This document shows, one piece after another, positions 32,800 through 42,646 of a stretch of 64,000 bases of DNA (positions within the stretch are counted from its first letter, which is position 1; every line of letters begins with the position of its first letter). Source of the stretch: Balneola sp. (GTDB lineage: Bacteria > Bacteroidota > Rhodothermia > Balneolales > Balneolaceae). The notes under the pieces were generated by a model that was not told the DNA's origin, did not search any database, and saw only the letters and a list, made by a program, of their open reading frames with translations. The translations under genes and the position numbers were made by a program. The stretch is from positions 107,931 through 171,930 of the forward strand of contig JAEPPZ010000010.1 of NCBI GenBank assembly GCA_017640785.1, read 5' to 3'.

Positions 32800-34329
32800 T
32801 TAATGAACGTTGCCCATCATGCGTTTAAGTATTGGGGATAAAATAAACACGATCACAGAAGCTCCAAGAGCGTACTTAGCGATCAAATCAAAACCGCCCA
32901 GATATGTGTTTAATGTTTGAAGACCACCGACATTGATGTCTGTACTTTCGATAGCCAGCTGTTTTCCTATAAAACCTACGACCTGGAAGGCATAAGCTGA
33001 TGACAAGAACCAAATTCCCATCATAAAGGCTACGATTCGTTTAGGAGACAGATCAGTGATCTTAGACAATCCAACCGGTGACATGAACAATTCACCAACC
33101 GAAAGTAAGAAGTACATGATCATTAGGTATGAAAATGGAACCATTCCTGATTCATCAGCACTGTTTCCACTCAAGGCCAGTACATAAAAACTAATCCCTG
33201 CTAATGCTAAACCTGTAGCAAATTTATAAGGAGTAGGTGGGTTCTTCTTTTTCTTACTTAGATAACCCCATAAGAGAGAGATCGGAATTGAAAGAATAAT
33301 GATCCACATCGAATTTAGAGCGTTGGTCTGTGCAGCATCGATCCAAACCAAATTTACGTTTCTCGCAGCAAACAATGTAATAACACTACCTGAAAGCTCA
33401 TGAAAACCCCAGAAAATTGTCATGAAAAGTGTGATGAAGACTGCAACAATCAGTTTTTTTCTTTCATCAGGAGTACATTGAGACATTATATATCCTAAAT
33501 ACAAGAGGATTCCAACGCCAACAATCTTAAAGATTACATTCACAATATTTTGATCACCTAAAAAGGTGTTTCCACCACCAATATCCTGGTAGGCAGACAA
33601 TAAATAAGCTATTACAGGAGCAGATAAAAAAGCTAGTATCGGAACAAAGTATTTTTGAGGGATGCCCAACACTTTCTTCTCATATACTTCCTGATTTGGT
33701 GGTAATCCATTATCGCCAAAAACATTTTTCTTAATTCCGCTCCAAAAGAAAGCCAAACCTGTAAGCATCCCTATGCCTGCGAGTCCAAAACCATAATGCC
33801 ATCCATATTCCCGACCTAGCCATCCACATAAAAGTGGAGCAACAAATCCACCAATATTAATACCCATGTAGAAAATTGTGAAACCGGAATCTTTTTTTGC
33901 ATCGCCATCCTTATACAAAGAACCTACAAAAGTGGATATGTTCGGTTTAAAGAAGCCATTCCCAACCACAATGAAAGCAAGTGCCAGAAAGAAGGTGATG
34001 TTACCGGGAATAGCCAACACAAAGTGTCCTAAAGCCATTAAAACTCCACCAAGAAAGATAGATTGCCTCATACCTAATATGGTATCAGAAACCCTGCCTC
34101 CAATAACAGTAGAAGCGTAAACTAAAGACCCATATGAAGCATACACAGCGGCGGCGGCTATATCTCTTGAAGCTAACGCCTCAAAAACCTCATTAACCAT
34201 ATACAGGGTTAACAGAGCTCTCATTCCATAGAAACTGAATCGTTCCCACAACTCAGCGAAGAATAAGTAAAAAAGCCCTTTAGGATGCCCGAACATCATT
34301 TCCTGATTTTGTTCTGCTACATTTGCCAT
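32800..34329 (-). CDS. POT/PTR family proton-dependent oligopeptide transporter
   Basis: A 509-residue inner-membrane transporter of the POT family with 12 or more helices. The signature ELWERFSFYGMRALLTLYM holds the ExxERFxYYG motif and the conserved GNGFFKPNISTFVGSLY segment is present; a second PTR motif (FTIFYMGINIGGF) follows. Imports di- and tripeptides with protons. It is monocistronic, between its terminator and a divergent DUF456 gene. Confidence 0.92.
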   Translation of the reverse strand: MANVAEQNQEMMFGHPKGLFYLFFAELWERFSFYGMRALLTLYMVNEVFEALASRDIAAAAVYASYGSLVYASTVIGGRVSDTILGMRQSIFLGGVLMALGHFVLAIPGNITFFLALAFIVVGNGFFKPNISTFVGSLYKDGDAKKDSGFTIFYMGINIGGFVAPLLCGWLGREYGWHYGFGLAGIGMLTGLAFFWSGIKKNVFGDNGLPPNQEVYEKKVLGIPQKYFVPILAFLSAPVIAYLLSAYQDIGGGNTFLGDQNIVNVIFKIVGVGILLYLGYIMSQCTPDERKKLIVAVFITLFMTIFWGFHELSGSVITLFAARNVNLVWIDAAQTNALNSMWIIILSIPISLLWGYLSKKKKNPPTPYKFATGLALAGISFYVLALSGNSADESGMVPFSYLMIMYFLLSVGELFMSPVGLSKITDLSPKRIVAFMMGIWFLSSAYAFQVVGFIGKQLAIESTDINVGGLQTLNTYLGGFDLIAKYALGASVIVFILSPILKRMMGNVH

Positions 34330-34472
34330 AAATTCTTTATTTAAAGTTTTGTATAAAAAAGACCGATGATGATACCTAAAGAGTTACAATGGTGCAAGAA
34401 CCGATTGTTCAGACATCTGCAACAAAGAACAATAAATAACGTGTACATTCCAGTTCATAAATCTGATAATTC

Positions 34473-34949
34473 ATGGATATATTATTTATTGGTCTTGGTG
34501 TGGTGTTAATCCTGATGGGTTTAGCAGGAGCTTTTCTTCCTGTGCTGCCGGGACTTCCTTTCGGTTACGCGGCACTTTTAGTGCTTCACTTTAGCGGAGT
34601 CGCTCAGTTCAGCACATTCTTCTTAGTAGCATGGGCAATTGTTGTTTTGACTATATTAATACTTGAGAACGCACTTCCTGCTTACACCACCAAGAAATTT
34701 GGGGGGACGGTCTATGGAGTTACGGGAAGTACAATTGGAATGATCTTAGGGATGTTATTCTTTCCTCCATTAGGATTTTTTCTGGGAACACTGATTGGAG
34801 CTTTTGTGGGAGAAATGATCTATAAGCAAGATGTTAAAACAGCACTTAAATCAGCTTGGGGATCTTTTATAGGGTTTTTGACCGGAACCGCTATCAAAGT
34901 TACCGTTGCGGCAATGATCGCTTTCTCATTTTTTAAGGCTATTCTCTGA
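34473..34949 (+). CDS. DUF456 membrane protein
   Basis: A 158-residue protein with four to five transmembrane helices, matching the DUF456 family (GLAGAFLPVLPGLPFGYAAL; TKKFGGTVYGVTGSTIGMIL; GTLIGAFVGEMI). Function unknown. Its last 24 bases overlap the 3' end of the convergent gene at 34926. Confidence 0.85.
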   Translation: MDILFIGLGVVLILMGLAGAFLPVLPGLPFGYAALLVLHFSGVAQFSTFFLVAWAIVVLTILILENALPAYTTKKFGGTVYGVTGSTIGMILGMLFFPPLGFFLGTLIGAFVGEMIYKQDVKTALKSAWGSFIGFLTGTAIKVTVAAMIAFSFFKAIL

Positions 34950-35366
34950 GCTATTTTTTTTGAGATATTGCTTTATTGTGTAGAATGCGACAGCGAAACA
35001 CAAAAGAGAACCACTTCCAAATAAGGTCCGGGCAATCCAAACATTTTGTGCATTACTAAGAAAAGGAGTTCCACCTGAGAAGTGAGCTGTTTCACCATAA
35101 AATGCGATCCAGCCACCGATGCAACCAAAGCTCAAAACCAGTAAGCCGGATAACAGATGATTAATTGGTGACTTTTCTCCAATAAGTATCATTACTCCAG
35201 CTAATGAAAATACAAATCCACATAAGCCAACCACCCATTTTGGAGCATTTAGTGTTGGATCATCAACAGGAATAATTCCTATGCCAATCAGAATAAAAAA
35301 TAAGCCTGTTAAAATGAAAAGCCAGGAGAACAGCTTTTTTTTTGCTGGACTTAATTTTGTACTCAT
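34926..35366 (-). CDS. Small membrane protein, unknown
   Basis: A 146-residue protein with four predicted helices (WLFILTGLFFILIGIGII; VGLCGFVFSLAGVMILIG; LLSGLLVLSFGCIGGWIAFY; GSGSLLCFAVAFYTIKQY). No family motif that I recognise. It is the downstream member of a convergent pair whose coding regions overlap by 24 bases. Confidence 0.65.
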   Translation of the reverse strand: MSTKLSPAKKKLFSWLFILTGLFFILIGIGIIPVDDPTLNAPKWVVGLCGFVFSLAGVMILIGEKSPINHLLSGLLVLSFGCIGGWIAFYGETAHFSGGTPFLSNAQNVWIARTLFGSGSLLCFAVAFYTIKQYLKKNSSENSLKK

Positions 35367-35419
35367 TCAGATAATAGTTTTATAACAAGTAAATCCTTTA
35401 GAAATTGAATCTTAAATGA

Positions 35420-37672
35420 TCAATTCTCTTCAGCCCATTCTTCCTGCCATTCACCTTTTTCTTTTAAGAATTGGACTACATTTTCACGCATTATCCCAAG
35501 ATCAGCATAAATCTTCTTTTCAAACGCTTCAAAATTTTGTGACTCTTTTATCCTGAAAAAAGGAATCTCAGATGTAATAATTAATGGATAATTTGCTTTG
35601 GAGTTTAATTCGAAATAGAATTTTTCCATCGCAGCAACAGCTTCGTCATATTGCTCTGTTGCGATCTGGCACCATAGTTTAACATCTAATTCATTGTAGA
35701 TTTCTGTGTGCCCACTCTCTTCCATTTCAGCCAATCTTTTATCTTTATATTCACATATACGATCAGCGATCATATCAACTTCTTCCGTTTTCCCGGCTTT
35801 ATCAGCTAATGTGAGATAAAACATCGAAGCAGTTTGTTGGTCCTCATTAACTATTTCTTTCCCAGGTTCATCCAAAAAATCAGAAAATCTCATTTTCAAT
35901 AAATCTAAGCCTTCCTGATATTCTTCTCTCTCATAATGATAAGCCAACAGATCTATTACAAAGAATTCCACTGTTCGTTCTCCATAGGTTTCGATGAGAT
36001 CATCTACAATTCTTTTAGTGGTCTCAAAGTCACCTCTGGTCTGACTGGTTTTCAAAAGGTTACGAGGACCTGCATGATTCTCAGGATATTTTTCCGAAAT
36101 TTTCTCCCCAAAATATTCAGCCATATTTAGCATGTTCAGGTCACGAGCGATATCAGAGACCATCCACATAAAATCCATATCGGCGGGGTTTTGCAGATAT
36201 CCTTCATAAGCAAAGGTAAAAGCATTGTCGAGTTCTCCATAGGGAACATCACGCAGTAACCATGCTTTGGCATAATAAGAGCCATTATAATCAGGGGTTC
36301 GTTTGATATTGCGATCAATGATATCCATTGCCTCATCATACCTGTTTTCCACATCTACCAGATGACGTGCATAGGAATTGGATATATACGGACTCAACGG
36401 ATCCAGTTCATAGGCTTTAAATAATTGAGCTCTGGATTCTTGAACTTTATTATTTCTTCCCAGTGCACTTCTGTAATCCATACGAATAGAAGCATCATTG
36501 GGGGCAAGTTCAACAGCTTTTTTGAGTGTTTCTTCTCTTTTTTCGAACTGAAATTCAAAACCATAATAATCTGCCAGTGCCTGATGAGCTTTCCCAAGAT
36601 CTTTGTCTAACGAGATTGCCATTTCTGCATTCTCTCTCATTAGAACTTTGGTCTCGTCTGCACTTATGTTTCCATTCTGATGAAGGTTATTGTATGCAAG
36701 AGCTAAACGAGCATAAGCTTCCGCAAATGTGGGATCGAGTCGAATCGCTTCTTTATATTTTTGAATGGCATATTCAATATCATCCGGTTGGTAGGTGATT
36801 TCCCGCTGAGTAGCCTCCAGAAAGGCATTGTACGCTTCAATGTCCATGGTTGGACGACTGGCTAACTGAGCTTCATCTTCAGGAAGTAAGCGTACTTTTA
36901 GTTCTTCCATTACATGTAAGGAGATCTCTTCCTGTATATCAAAAATATTGTCGACCGTAAATTCACGATCATAGGTTTCGCTCCACATATGGAAACCGTC
37001 CGAAACACGGATCAGCTGAGCTGTAATTCGAAGTCGGGTTCCTGACTTGCGAACGCTGCCTTCCAGAATATTTGCAACTCCAAGTTCACTCCCGATCTCA
37101 GTCAGATTCTCGTTCTGCCCTTTGAATTTGAATGAAGAAGTTCGCCCTGCTACCTGCATATCTTCTACTTTGGCGAGAGCATTGAGTAATTCCTCTGATA
37201 GTCCGTCAGAGAAATACTCGTTTTCTGTATCACTACTCATATTTACAAATGGAAGTACTGCAATAGAGGCTGTTTCAATTTTAGCGATTGCTCCCGCATC
37301 CTCTAAAATGGAAGCTTTAGCAAAGAAAATACGCTCAACAACCACAAAAAATAAAGCAATGGATAACACCGAAATAATAACGCCATTAAGTTTTTTCCCG
37401 GTTCGGTCAGTAACGGATTCTGTAATCTCAACTTCTCTGGATTTTTTAATTCCTTCAGGAGTTAGCTCGAAAGCCCAGGCAAAAATTAGCGTGAGTGGAA
37501 ATCCAATTCCAACTAACACGATTACGACCGTATCAAACCAATCAGGTATGTTCAGAGGCGCTTCAATTACAGTAACAATCTGAATGATCAACCATCCGGC
37601 AATTGCATAAGCTACGGCTACTTTGAAGACATTACGCCTTTTTAGCTCTTCTATAAAGTTCGAAATATTCAT
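35420..37672 (-). CDS. TolB-like/TPR membrane protein, copy A of a tandem array
   Basis: A 750-residue protein. Two N-terminal transmembrane helices (FKVAVAYAIAGWLIIQIVTV; VVIVLVGIGFPLTLIFAWAF) and a third (GVIISVLSIALFFVVVERIF) are followed by the conserved TolB-like/FlgO-like domain (IAVLPFVNMSSDTENEYFSD; GLSEELLNALAKVEDM) and then about eight TPR repeats. This COG5616-type fold sits beside adenylate-cyclase or sensor domains in other bacteria; none is fused here. Suggests an envelope-associated scaffold or sensor. It is the last copy of four tandem genes with 157-bp spacers. Confidence 0.82.
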   Translation of the reverse strand: MNISNFIEELKRRNVFKVAVAYAIAGWLIIQIVTVIEAPLNIPDWFDTVVIVLVGIGFPLTLIFAWAFELTPEGIKKSREVEITESVTDRTGKKLNGVIISVLSIALFFVVVERIFFAKASILEDAGAIAKIETASIAVLPFVNMSSDTENEYFSDGLSEELLNALAKVEDMQVAGRTSSFKFKGQNENLTEIGSELGVANILEGSVRKSGTRLRITAQLIRVSDGFHMWSETYDREFTVDNIFDIQEEISLHVMEELKVRLLPEDEAQLASRPTMDIEAYNAFLEATQREITYQPDDIEYAIQKYKEAIRLDPTFAEAYARLALAYNNLHQNGNISADETKVLMRENAEMAISLDKDLGKAHQALADYYGFEFQFEKREETLKKAVELAPNDASIRMDYRSALGRNNKVQESRAQLFKAYELDPLSPYISNSYARHLVDVENRYDEAMDIIDRNIKRTPDYNGSYYAKAWLLRDVPYGELDNAFTFAYEGYLQNPADMDFMWMVSDIARDLNMLNMAEYFGEKISEKYPENHAGPRNLLKTSQTRGDFETTKRIVDDLIETYGERTVEFFVIDLLAYHYEREEYQEGLDLLKMRFSDFLDEPGKEIVNEDQQTASMFYLTLADKAGKTEEVDMIADRICEYKDKRLAEMEESGHTEIYNELDVKLWCQIATEQYDEAVAAMEKFYFELNSKANYPLIITSEIPFFRIKESQNFEAFEKKIYADLGIMRENVVQFLKEKGEWQEEWAEEN

Positions 37673-37829
37673 AACGCTTCGCGGATTAAAAATTTTTGTA
37701 TTGTCATGTCGAACAGATGTGAGACATCTAAAGAATACCTAAACCGGTATAAAACCTCTAGACTTCTCACATTCGTTCGAAGTGACAGAATGGAATGGGA
37801 AGTAATTTTTAATTCTAAATCTTTCATTT
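37673..37829. repeat. Array spacer 1 with inverted repeat
   Basis: Spacer of exactly 157 bases between copies A and B. It holds the inverted repeat GTCATGTCGAACAGATGTGA ... TCTCACATTCGTTCGAAGTG (arms ~28 bases, imperfect). The end beside copy B contains that gene's AT-rich 3' trailer. Similar palindromes occur in the two other spacers and near 49404 and 55428. Confidence 0.9.
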
Positions 37830-40085
37830 TTAATTCTCTTCCCATTCTTTTTTCCAGTCGCCTTCTTCTTTGAGGTAGATAATCACTTCGTTTCGCATTT
37901 TATGAATGTCATCTAAAATGAGTTCTTTGGTTTTTATCATTTCCGGATGGTCTTTATAAAGCAGAAATACATCGCTAAGAAAAGCAAAAGGATATGCTCG
38001 TTTTCCCTTTCGCTCGAAGTAATATTCTTTTAGTAGATCCATTCCTTCCTTTACATTTCCTTTGATGAGGCTACAATTCATTGACATCCATAAATCGTTA
38101 GGATCTAAATCGGAATCAGTGGTTTCTTTGCCCTGATTTTTGGCGCTATAGTCTTCACAAATACTATTAATAAAGAATTGAGCTTCTTTTTCTTTGCCTT
38201 CATCAATTAACACGGTTGCATAAAGAAATACCAGGTCTAATGCATCTCTTTTTAACAAATCGTTGTTGTAAGAATCAAAGTCATATGTTTTGTTAGCAAT
38301 CTCAGGCCAATGTTTATCTATCATTTCTAAAATCTCTTCGTTTCTCCCAAGTATGAATAGATTGCTGGAATAAGAAGAAGTAATAAATTTTTCAACCTGA
38401 GGACCAAATTGAGTTTTCATAGCATCCATTGTACTAAGAGCCAGTTCGCTTTGCCCCATCAATGTTTGGGTTTCTAACATACCACCTATAGCTTCAAAGT
38501 TGCTGGGATAAAGCTCTAACATTTTATCTGAATAGTATTTTCTTACCGGAATCAGATCTAGGTCAGAAGAGAGACCAACGATTAAACTTAATATTTCCAG
38601 AGATTCAGGGTTTTCTTTTAAAGCCTTATGTGCGGCTATAAAAGCTTTATCTAAATCTCCATTAGGAATTAATGCCAATGTAGAGATTTTTGCGCGGTGA
38701 GCAGAGGTATAGTCAGGGGCTCTGGCAATTACTTTGTCCAGCAATTCAATTCCCTTTTCATATTCTTTTCTTACCAGAAAAAGTGAAGCGTAATTTACTG
38801 CGATCGGATTGCTTAAAGGGTCTAATTGATACGCTTTTTCTAAATATCTATAAGCTTCTTCTTCACTTCGGCTCTTTATAGCTATATATAAACTGTTATA
38901 GGCATACGCATCGTTTGGGGTTAATTCAATTGCTTTTCGATATGCATTTTCAGCGGCTATTAGCGCATTTTCTTCAAGTCGCTGGTTCTGATAAAAACCA
39001 AGCGCCCGGTATACAATTCCAAGGTTTGGGTTGATCAATAATGCTTTGTTAATATTGGTATCCATTTTTTCAAGCATCTCAGCAAATGACAAGTTTCCAT
39101 ATTGGTTTAACAAGCCATAAGCAATTGCTAAACGAGCGTAGGCTTCTGTAAATGTTGGATCAATTTCGATTGCTTGTTCATAAAGTGTGATAGCTGTTTC
39201 CAGATCTTCCGGGCTACGACTTACTTCTAATTGCGTTGCTTTAAGGAAAGTGTTATAAGCTTCAATATCATCTGTTGGACGCTTTGCGATTTCTTCTTCA
39301 TCAACAGGTAGTAGGCGTACTTTTAGTTCTTGAACAACTTTACGGGAAATTTCTTCCTGTATAGCGAAAATGCCCTCCAGTTCCCGGTCATAGGTTTCAC
39401 TCCAAAGATGGAAACCGTTATCAGCCTGAACAAGCTGAGCAGTTATTCTAATCTGATCACCATCTTTACGAACACTGCCTTCAAGAATGTGCTTTACTCC
39501 GAGTTGTTCAGCAATGACCCTCAAATCCTCATTTTTATTTTTAAAACTAAATGAAGAAGTACGTCCCGCAACCTGCATTCCTTCAATGTTTGCGAGTCCA
39601 TTTAATAACTCTTCTGAAAGTCCATCTGAGAAATATTCGTTGGATTGATCTGCACTCATATTAACGAAAGGGAGAACGGCAATGGATGCATTTTCAATCT
39701 TAGATACATCCGAATCAAAAATGGTAGATTGTGCAAAAAAGATCCGTTCAACTAAAAGAAATACTAATCCAAAAGATAGAGCACCTATGATGAGTCTATT
39801 CAATTTCTTTCCGGTTGATTCGGTTACTGACTCTGTTATTTCAATGTCTTTTGATTTCCCTATTCCTTCAGGGGTGAGTTCAAAAGCCCATGCAAAAATA
39901 AGCGCTAACGGGAAGCCAATAAGTACCAACGTAGTTACAAGAGGAGCAACCCAATCCGGGAATCCGAGTTGCGGTGCAATTGTATCAAATACCTGAATGA
40001 TCAACCAACCGGCAATAGCGTAAGCAGTAGCTACTTTAAAGACATTACGCCGTCTTAGTTCTTGTATGAAATTCGAGATGTTCAT
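37830..40085 (-). CDS. TolB-like/TPR membrane protein, copy B
   Basis: A 751-residue paralogue of copies A, C and D with the same layout: helices in FKVATAYAIAGWLIIQVFDT and TTLVLIGFPLALIFAWAF, the TolB-like domain starting IAVLPFVNMSADQSNEYFSD, then TPR repeats. The N-terminal ~250 residues are highly conserved among the four, whereas the TPR region (from about residue 280) has diverged, which suggests different partners recognised by each copy. Nothing points to a particular ligand. Confidence 0.82.
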   Translation of the reverse strand: MNISNFIQELRRRNVFKVATAYAIAGWLIIQVFDTIAPQLGFPDWVAPLVTTLVLIGFPLALIFAWAFELTPEGIGKSKDIEITESVTESTGKKLNRLIIGALSFGLVFLLVERIFFAQSTIFDSDVSKIENASIAVLPFVNMSADQSNEYFSDGLSEELLNGLANIEGMQVAGRTSSFSFKNKNEDLRVIAEQLGVKHILEGSVRKDGDQIRITAQLVQADNGFHLWSETYDRELEGIFAIQEEISRKVVQELKVRLLPVDEEEIAKRPTDDIEAYNTFLKATQLEVSRSPEDLETAITLYEQAIEIDPTFTEAYARLAIAYGLLNQYGNLSFAEMLEKMDTNINKALLINPNLGIVYRALGFYQNQRLEENALIAAENAYRKAIELTPNDAYAYNSLYIAIKSRSEEEAYRYLEKAYQLDPLSNPIAVNYASLFLVRKEYEKGIELLDKVIARAPDYTSAHRAKISTLALIPNGDLDKAFIAAHKALKENPESLEILSLIVGLSSDLDLIPVRKYYSDKMLELYPSNFEAIGGMLETQTLMGQSELALSTMDAMKTQFGPQVEKFITSSYSSNLFILGRNEEILEMIDKHWPEIANKTYDFDSYNNDLLKRDALDLVFLYATVLIDEGKEKEAQFFINSICEDYSAKNQGKETTDSDLDPNDLWMSMNCSLIKGNVKEGMDLLKEYYFERKGKRAYPFAFLSDVFLLYKDHPEMIKTKELILDDIHKMRNEVIIYLKEEGDWKKEWEEN

Positions 40086-40242
40086 GTCGCTTTGCGAATT
40101 GAAAATTCGAGCTTTGTCATGTTGTACGGATGTGAGACATCTACTGAATTACTAAACTGATATAAATTTTTTAGACTTATCACATCCGTTCGATTTGACG
40201 GAAGGGAAGAGGGGATAATCTTTAATTTTACATTCTTCATTT
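40086..40242. repeat. Array spacer 2 with inverted repeat
   Basis: Again exactly 157 bases, between copies B and C. Arms GTACGGATGTGAGACATCTA and AGACTTATCACATCCGTTCG are recognisable though more degenerate than in spacer 3. Equal length indicates duplication of a gene-plus-spacer unit. Confidence 0.9.
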
Positions 40243-42489
40243 TTAATTTCCTTCATCCCATTCTTTTTTCCAGTCACCTTCAGCTTTCAGGTAGGCAATA
40301 AGATTTTCTTTTTGATCTCTCAGATCAGCAAATACAACGTCCATGATTTTCTTGAACTCAGGGTGCTCCATTGCAAGTTGGAATTTTTTGTCTTTTTTAA
40401 GTGACCTGTATTCATTTCCACGATTATTTCTTTCCAGATAAAGTTTTGTCATGATCGGAATGACGGCGTCAATTTGCTCTCTTTCCAAAAGACAGGTTGC
40501 TTGATCGAATAAATACCAATTATCTTCTTCTTTTTGTGGATAGAGATCCACATTTGATGTGCTAAAAGCACAGAACTTGTCTAATAATAAGTCTGCTTTT
40601 TCTTTTTCATCTGTGAATTTGTAAAGTTCACGAAGAGGCAATGTATGCCATAGATTTTGCATACTAATTGTCAGGTCTTTTGGGGTCAATAAAGTAGAAT
40701 CAAATTTAGCGAACCACTGTAGTGCAAATTCAGGATCATCTTTATAAATAGCATAATCAGTCATTGTCCAGTAAAATCCTGAAGAACCCGGTATAAGATC
40801 AGAATCTTCAATGTATGGTAACAGAGCATCCTCTACATACGAGTAATCAAATGTATAAGAAGCAAATAATCCTGCACGGTTTAAGTAATCTAAACTTTCA
40901 GGATAGTTTCTTTTCAATATCTCCATGTAATGTCGGGCAACAGGTTCCAGATCAAGTTCCAAAGCCCTCGTAGCCATAATATTTAAAGAACGGGTAAAGT
41001 TATTGTCGAGTTGGTAGGCTTTATGTACAGCCATAAATGCTTCATCCAAGCGCCCATAATGTGGGTCGGATTTCAGGAAAGCCAACCCTAAGTATGTAGG
41101 AACAAACTCGGGATTGTGTTTTTTATTCATTTCATGAAACGAAAGTGCTTCTTCATATTTATCTTCAAATTGACTGGCTTGGGCCCGGTTGTAGATAGAT
41201 AAAGGAGACAAAGGATCCACCTTATACATTTTCTTGTATTGATCATTTCCTTTCTGGAAATCATTTAGCTCATCCATGTACAGGTTTCCTAACCAATTGT
41301 ACACATCTGATAGGTTTGGATTTAACTCCAGGCTTTTTAAAAAGGCTTTTTCTGATTCTTCAAAATCTGTTTTCATGTCATGTAACAAGCCTAATGCAGC
41401 ATAAGCTTCAGCTAAGTTTTCATCTATTGAGAAAGCTTGGTCAACATGAGGTGTCATGTTTTCAATTTGTTGTTCTCTGGGGACGTTTCCATAATATCCC
41501 TGTAAATTATAGGCAATAGCTAACCGTGCGTGTGCTTCAGCGAAAAAGGGATCAATACTGAGAGCTTGTTTGTAGAGATCTATCGCAACATTGATCTCAT
41601 CTATATCCCGGTTTACCACAAGCTGGTTTGCTTTCAGATACATAGAATATCCCTCAATATCAGATGTTGGAATGTTTTCCAGATCAGATTCATCTTCAGG
41701 TAACAGGTGTACTTTCAATTCACTTAATACCGTGCGCGAAATTTCTTCCTGTATCTCAAAAATGTTTGTTGCTGTAAGTTCCCGGTCAAAAGTCTCTGAC
41801 CACATATGAAACCCATCATCCACTTTTATCAGTTGAGCAGTAATGCGAACTCTGCCTCCAGCTTTTCTGACGCTACCTTCCAGAATATGACCAACCCCAA
41901 GTTGGTCCCCAACGATTTTTAAATCTTCGTTTTTTCCTTTGAATTTAAATGAAGAAGTACGTCCGGCTACTTTCATTTCTTTTACTTTAGCAAGAGCATT
42001 GAGCAGTTCCTCAGAAAGACCATCAGAGAAATATTCGTTGTTTTTATCACCGCTCATATTCACAAAAGGGAGCACAGCAATGGAAGCAGTTTGAAAATCA
42101 GCAAGTTCTGATTGGTTTTCTATAAAAGATGCTTCAGCAAAAAAGACCCGCTCAACCAATAAAAATACTACGGCCATCGAAAGAACGGTGATTATTATCC
42201 CATTAAGTTTTTTACCGGTACGGTTGGTTACGGATTCAGTGATATCCACTTCCTGAGATTTTTTTAGTCCTTCAGGCGTTAATTCAAATGCCCAGGCAAA
42301 GATCAGGGCCAGAGGAAAACCAACTAAAACCAAAACGGTAAAAAAGGGTGCTACCCAGTCAGGGAAACCAAGTTGTGGAGATACGGTAGACACAACCTGA
42401 ATAATCAACCAACCTGCAATAGCATACGCAGTCGCAACTTTAAAGACATTACGCCTTTTTAGTTCTTCTATGAAATTTGAGATGTTCAT
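40243..42489 (-). CDS. TolB-like/TPR membrane protein, copy C
   Basis: A 748-residue member of the array. Transmembrane helices, TolB-like segment (IAVLPFVNMSGDKNNEYFSD; GSVRKAGGRVRITAQLIKVD) and TPR region as in the others. Its N-terminal half is closest to copy D (both have GIIITVLSMAV), so C and D appear to be the most recent duplicates of the membrane part. A short TPR-repeat motif YNLQGYYGNVP occurs in both. Confidence 0.82.
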   Translation of the reverse strand: MNISNFIEELKRRNVFKVATAYAIAGWLIIQVVSTVSPQLGFPDWVAPFFTVLVLVGFPLALIFAWAFELTPEGLKKSQEVDITESVTNRTGKKLNGIIITVLSMAVVFLLVERVFFAEASFIENQSELADFQTASIAVLPFVNMSGDKNNEYFSDGLSEELLNALAKVKEMKVAGRTSSFKFKGKNEDLKIVGDQLGVGHILEGSVRKAGGRVRITAQLIKVDDGFHMWSETFDRELTATNIFEIQEEISRTVLSELKVHLLPEDESDLENIPTSDIEGYSMYLKANQLVVNRDIDEINVAIDLYKQALSIDPFFAEAHARLAIAYNLQGYYGNVPREQQIENMTPHVDQAFSIDENLAEAYAALGLLHDMKTDFEESEKAFLKSLELNPNLSDVYNWLGNLYMDELNDFQKGNDQYKKMYKVDPLSPLSIYNRAQASQFEDKYEEALSFHEMNKKHNPEFVPTYLGLAFLKSDPHYGRLDEAFMAVHKAYQLDNNFTRSLNIMATRALELDLEPVARHYMEILKRNYPESLDYLNRAGLFASYTFDYSYVEDALLPYIEDSDLIPGSSGFYWTMTDYAIYKDDPEFALQWFAKFDSTLLTPKDLTISMQNLWHTLPLRELYKFTDEKEKADLLLDKFCAFSTSNVDLYPQKEEDNWYLFDQATCLLEREQIDAVIPIMTKLYLERNNRGNEYRSLKKDKKFQLAMEHPEFKKIMDVVFADLRDQKENLIAYLKAEGDWKKEWDEGN

Positions 42490-42646
42490 AATGCTTCGCG
42501 AATTAAAAATTCTTGTATCGTCATGTCGAACGGATGTGAGACATCTAAAGAATCACTAAACCCGCATAAAACCGTTAGACTTCTCACATCCGTTCGAAGT
42601 GACAGATTGGAAGAGGGGATAATCTTTAATTTTACATTCTTCATTT
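42490..42646. repeat. Array spacer 3 with inverted repeat
   Basis: Exactly 157 bases between copies C and D, with the best-preserved palindrome of the array: GTCGAACGGATGTGAGACAT and TTCTCACATCCGTTCGAAGT. Candidate transcript terminator or REP-like mobile repeat. Confidence 0.9.
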
